A stretch of 7,425 bases of DNA, taken from positions 1-7,425 of the forward strand of contig JAESSU010000421.1 in NCBI GenBank assembly GCA_016763955.1. The letters are read 5' to 3'. Shown here piece by piece: positions 6,339 through 7,425 of the stretch. Made by a program: the position numbers and the translations under genes. This stretch comes from Phycisphaeraceae bacterium (GTDB lineage: Bacteria; Planctomycetota; Phycisphaerae; Phycisphaerales; Phycisphaeraceae). A model generated the notes under the pieces. The model was not told the origin of the DNA. It saw only the letters and a program-made list of their open reading frames with translations, and ran no database searches. Every line of letters begins with the position of its first letter. The first letter of the stretch is position 1.

Positions 6339-6931
6339 GAAAATCTCATAACGCGAAATTGCTGAAGAAGAGCTTCAGCGGAGACAATCGTGGGTAACTC
6401 CGTTGCTGAAATCCCCTGAGCGACTACTGCCGCTTCTCTATTCGCATACCAGCTACCAATAAGAAGTTTCATAGCTAGTTTTATGTCTTCGGGTATCGCG
6501 GAGGCCGCTCCGTATCCGGCGTCGAAAGTCACCAAAACTTTGTTAAAGCCTCGTTCGGTTTCTGGCCAATTTATGATGTCAGGAGCCAACGCTACCCGTG
6601 CGGGCTCGGATACGTTATCAACGATGTAAGTCATAGCGGAAAGAGTGACTAATGTTCCTGTTGTATCGACGTATTCAATCTTTGTTACCGATTGAAGCGG
6701 TGGCAGGGGGAGATTAAAACCTTTACCGCCAGCCGCGAAACTGTCGCCTATAAGTTGCCAAGTCGCGGTGACTAACTGCCGTCGCGTGATAAATTCCGCT
6801 CGTTCTCTTGCAGCTTTAATGAGTGCCGTGATAAGCGCGTCGTCATCAGTAACGTCGACTCGGATGTGTTCTTTTACCTCTGACAAAGTTAACGGTTCTT
6901 CAGTAGGCGCGGTTATTAGCTTAAGACGCAC
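6335..6931 (-). CDS. Head-tail connector protein, gp6-like / phiE125 gp8 family
   Basis: A 198-residue protein of the family known as phage gp6-like head-tail connector or phiE125 gp8 (TIGR02215 type). Such proteins form a ring under the portal that continues the DNA channel towards the tail. Visible signatures are an N-terminal helical part (LTLSEVKEHIRVD, residues 14-26, then DDDALITALIKAARERAEF, 30-48), a middle strand part with PLPPLQSVTKIEYVD (75-89), and a C-terminal helical part beginning FDAGYG (136-141) and continuing PEDIKLAMKLLIGSWYANRE (147-166). The start is GTG at 6931, chosen because GAGGG lies nine bases upstream and the protein begins just where family members do. The stop overlaps the next gene at an ATGATG sequence. 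The length is normal for the family. Confidence 0.92.
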   Translation of the reverse strand: MRLKLITAPTEEPLTLSEVKEHIRVDVTDDDALITALIKAARERAEFITRRQLVTATWQLIGDSFAAGGKGFNLPLPPLQSVTKIEYVDTTGTLVTLSAMTYIVDNVSEPARVALAPDIINWPETERGFNKVLVTFDAGYGAASAIPEDIKLAMKLLIGSWYANREAAVVAQGISATELPTIVSAEALLQQFRVMRFS

Positions 6932-6936
6932 TTTTT

Positions 6937-7164
6937 CTAACCCTCGTCATCTTCTTCGTCTTCTCCATCGCCGTCATCTCTCGGACGTTCGGCAGTGGGA
7001 ACCAAAGTCCTTGCGTCGATAACAATAGGTTTTGTTTCGTTTGGTTTTTCTGCGAGACCCGCTTCGCGCCACGCTTTCGCTACTTCTGTCGGAACCTCTA
7101 CTAGCTGGCCGGGGTGAAATGACCATGTTGAGGACGCCATAGCCACCTTAACTCTGACAATCAT
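6937..7164 (-). CDS. Small head-associated protein with acidic C-terminus (75 aa)
   Basis: This is a 75-residue protein starting at ATG 7164. It begins with a short strand (MIVRVKV), then HPGQLVEVPTEVAKAWREAGLAE. That pattern of 'PG..V.VP...A..W...GLAE' recurs in small proteins encoded between the capsid and connector genes of many siphovirus-like prophages. The last fifteen residues are almost all Asp, Glu or Gly. No structural function is established to my knowledge; a minor head or head-completion role is inferred only from position. An internal ATG at 7140 (residue 9) sits just after AAGGTGG, but starting there would remove the first strand and give a very short spacer, so I keep the upstream ATG although its own ribosome site is weak. 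The gene ends 5 bases before the connector start. Confidence 0.75.
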   Translation of the reverse strand: MIVRVKVAMASSTWSFHPGQLVEVPTEVAKAWREAGLAEKPNETKPIVIDARTLVPTAERPRDDGDGEDEEDDEG

Positions 7165-7194
7165 CTTGAAGATTCCAGTCTCAGAGACATTTTA

Positions 7195-7425
7195 TTAAGA
7201 AGCCGAGTTCTGGTAGAACTGGATGGGCTTAGTTCCTGCGTCAATGAGAGCACCGTCATGACGTGGGAATCCCAAGAATCCTATCTGTAAAAATTCCGCG
7301 TATCTTTCTTCGAGGCGTAGAATTTGGAATCCGAGTACGTCGCGTATGAGGTACTTCGAGAAATCGCCAAAGAGGATTGATTTTGCACTTGCGGCCATTA
7401 CCGGAACGTCGTTGTTAACGACGAA
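7195..7425 (-). CDS. Major capsid protein, HK97 fold, C-terminal part (5' end outside window)
   Basis: Only the last 76 residues are visible; the reading frame is open through the right edge and ends with TAA at 7197-7195. I read FVVNNDVPVMAASAKS, then ILFGDFSKYLIRDV, LRLEERYAEF and HDGALIDAGTKPI. This matches the C-terminal end of phage major capsid proteins of the HK97 family (Phage_capsid type), where a 'GDF..Y.I.D' segment followed by a small strand-rich end is typical. Such proteins form the icosahedral shell and usually have roughly 280-410 residues, so most of the gene lies to the right. The ATG at 7398 is an internal methionine, not the start, because the frame and the family resemblance continue upstream of it. 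The next gene starts 30 bases downstream. The call is by recalled family resemblance, and its position directly before head-tail connector genes supports it. Confidence 0.93.
   Translation of the reverse strand, partial: FVVNNDVPVMAASAKSILFGDFSKYLIRDVLGFQILRLEERYAEFLQIGFLGFPRHDGALIDAGTKPIQFYQNSAS

Noticed and set aside
7165..7194. Possible terminator between the capsid gene and the 75-residue gene
   Set aside because: The 30-base gap has no convincing GC-rich stem followed by a T run on the minus strand.
1..7425. A novel defence, toxin or accessory system hidden in the window
   Set aside because: All bases except a few short gaps are accounted for by the expected head-tail gene order; no cargo gene, change of strand or unexplained region was seen.

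Overview
The window is a slice of the late structural region of a tailed bacteriophage or prophage with a siphovirus-type long tail. All credible genes lie on the minus strand, so transcription runs from the right edge (7425) to the left edge (1). It covers the head-to-tail transition in the order usual for HK97/lambda-like siphoviruses. No integrase, lysis, replication or host gene is visible, so free phage and prophage cannot be told apart. The host is a bacterium (Shine-Dalgarno sites, ATG/GTG starts, standard bacterial code). The protein families are most familiar to me from proteobacterial phages and prophages, but the host cannot be named from this window.

Head side (7425 to about 5138): the C-terminal end of an HK97-fold major capsid protein, cut by the window edge; a 75-residue acidic-tailed head protein; a gp6/phiE125 gp8-like head-tail connector; a head-closure (joining) protein; an HK97 gp10-like neck/tail-completion protein; and a DUF3168 tail-terminator-like protein. 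From the connector to the DUF3168 gene the genes overlap by 1 to 4 bases, which suggests translational coupling.

Tail side (5125 to 1): a major tail tube protein with an added C-terminal IPT/TIG immunoglobulin-like domain, preceded by the strongest ribosome binding site in the window; the tail assembly chaperone G, followed by a -1 frame extension T with no usable start of its own, which implies a programmed -1 frameshift; a 1132-residue tape measure protein (GTG start) with an internal duplication of about 87 residues; and the N-terminal 116 residues of a tail-tip-side protein that runs off the left edge.

How they work together: the capsid protein builds the shell. The connector and head-closure proteins extend the portal ring. 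The gp10-like and DUF3168 proteins close the joint on the tail side. The tape measure, coated by the G and GT chaperones, sets the length over which the tube protein polymerises, and the last gene belongs to the tail tip. Coding density is nearly complete (longest gap 30 bases), and I see no promoter, terminator, RNA gene, mobile element or CRISPR array. It is a conventional module. The points most worth checking are the CCCTTTA frameshift site, the IPT/TIG decoration of the tail tube and the tape-measure duplication.
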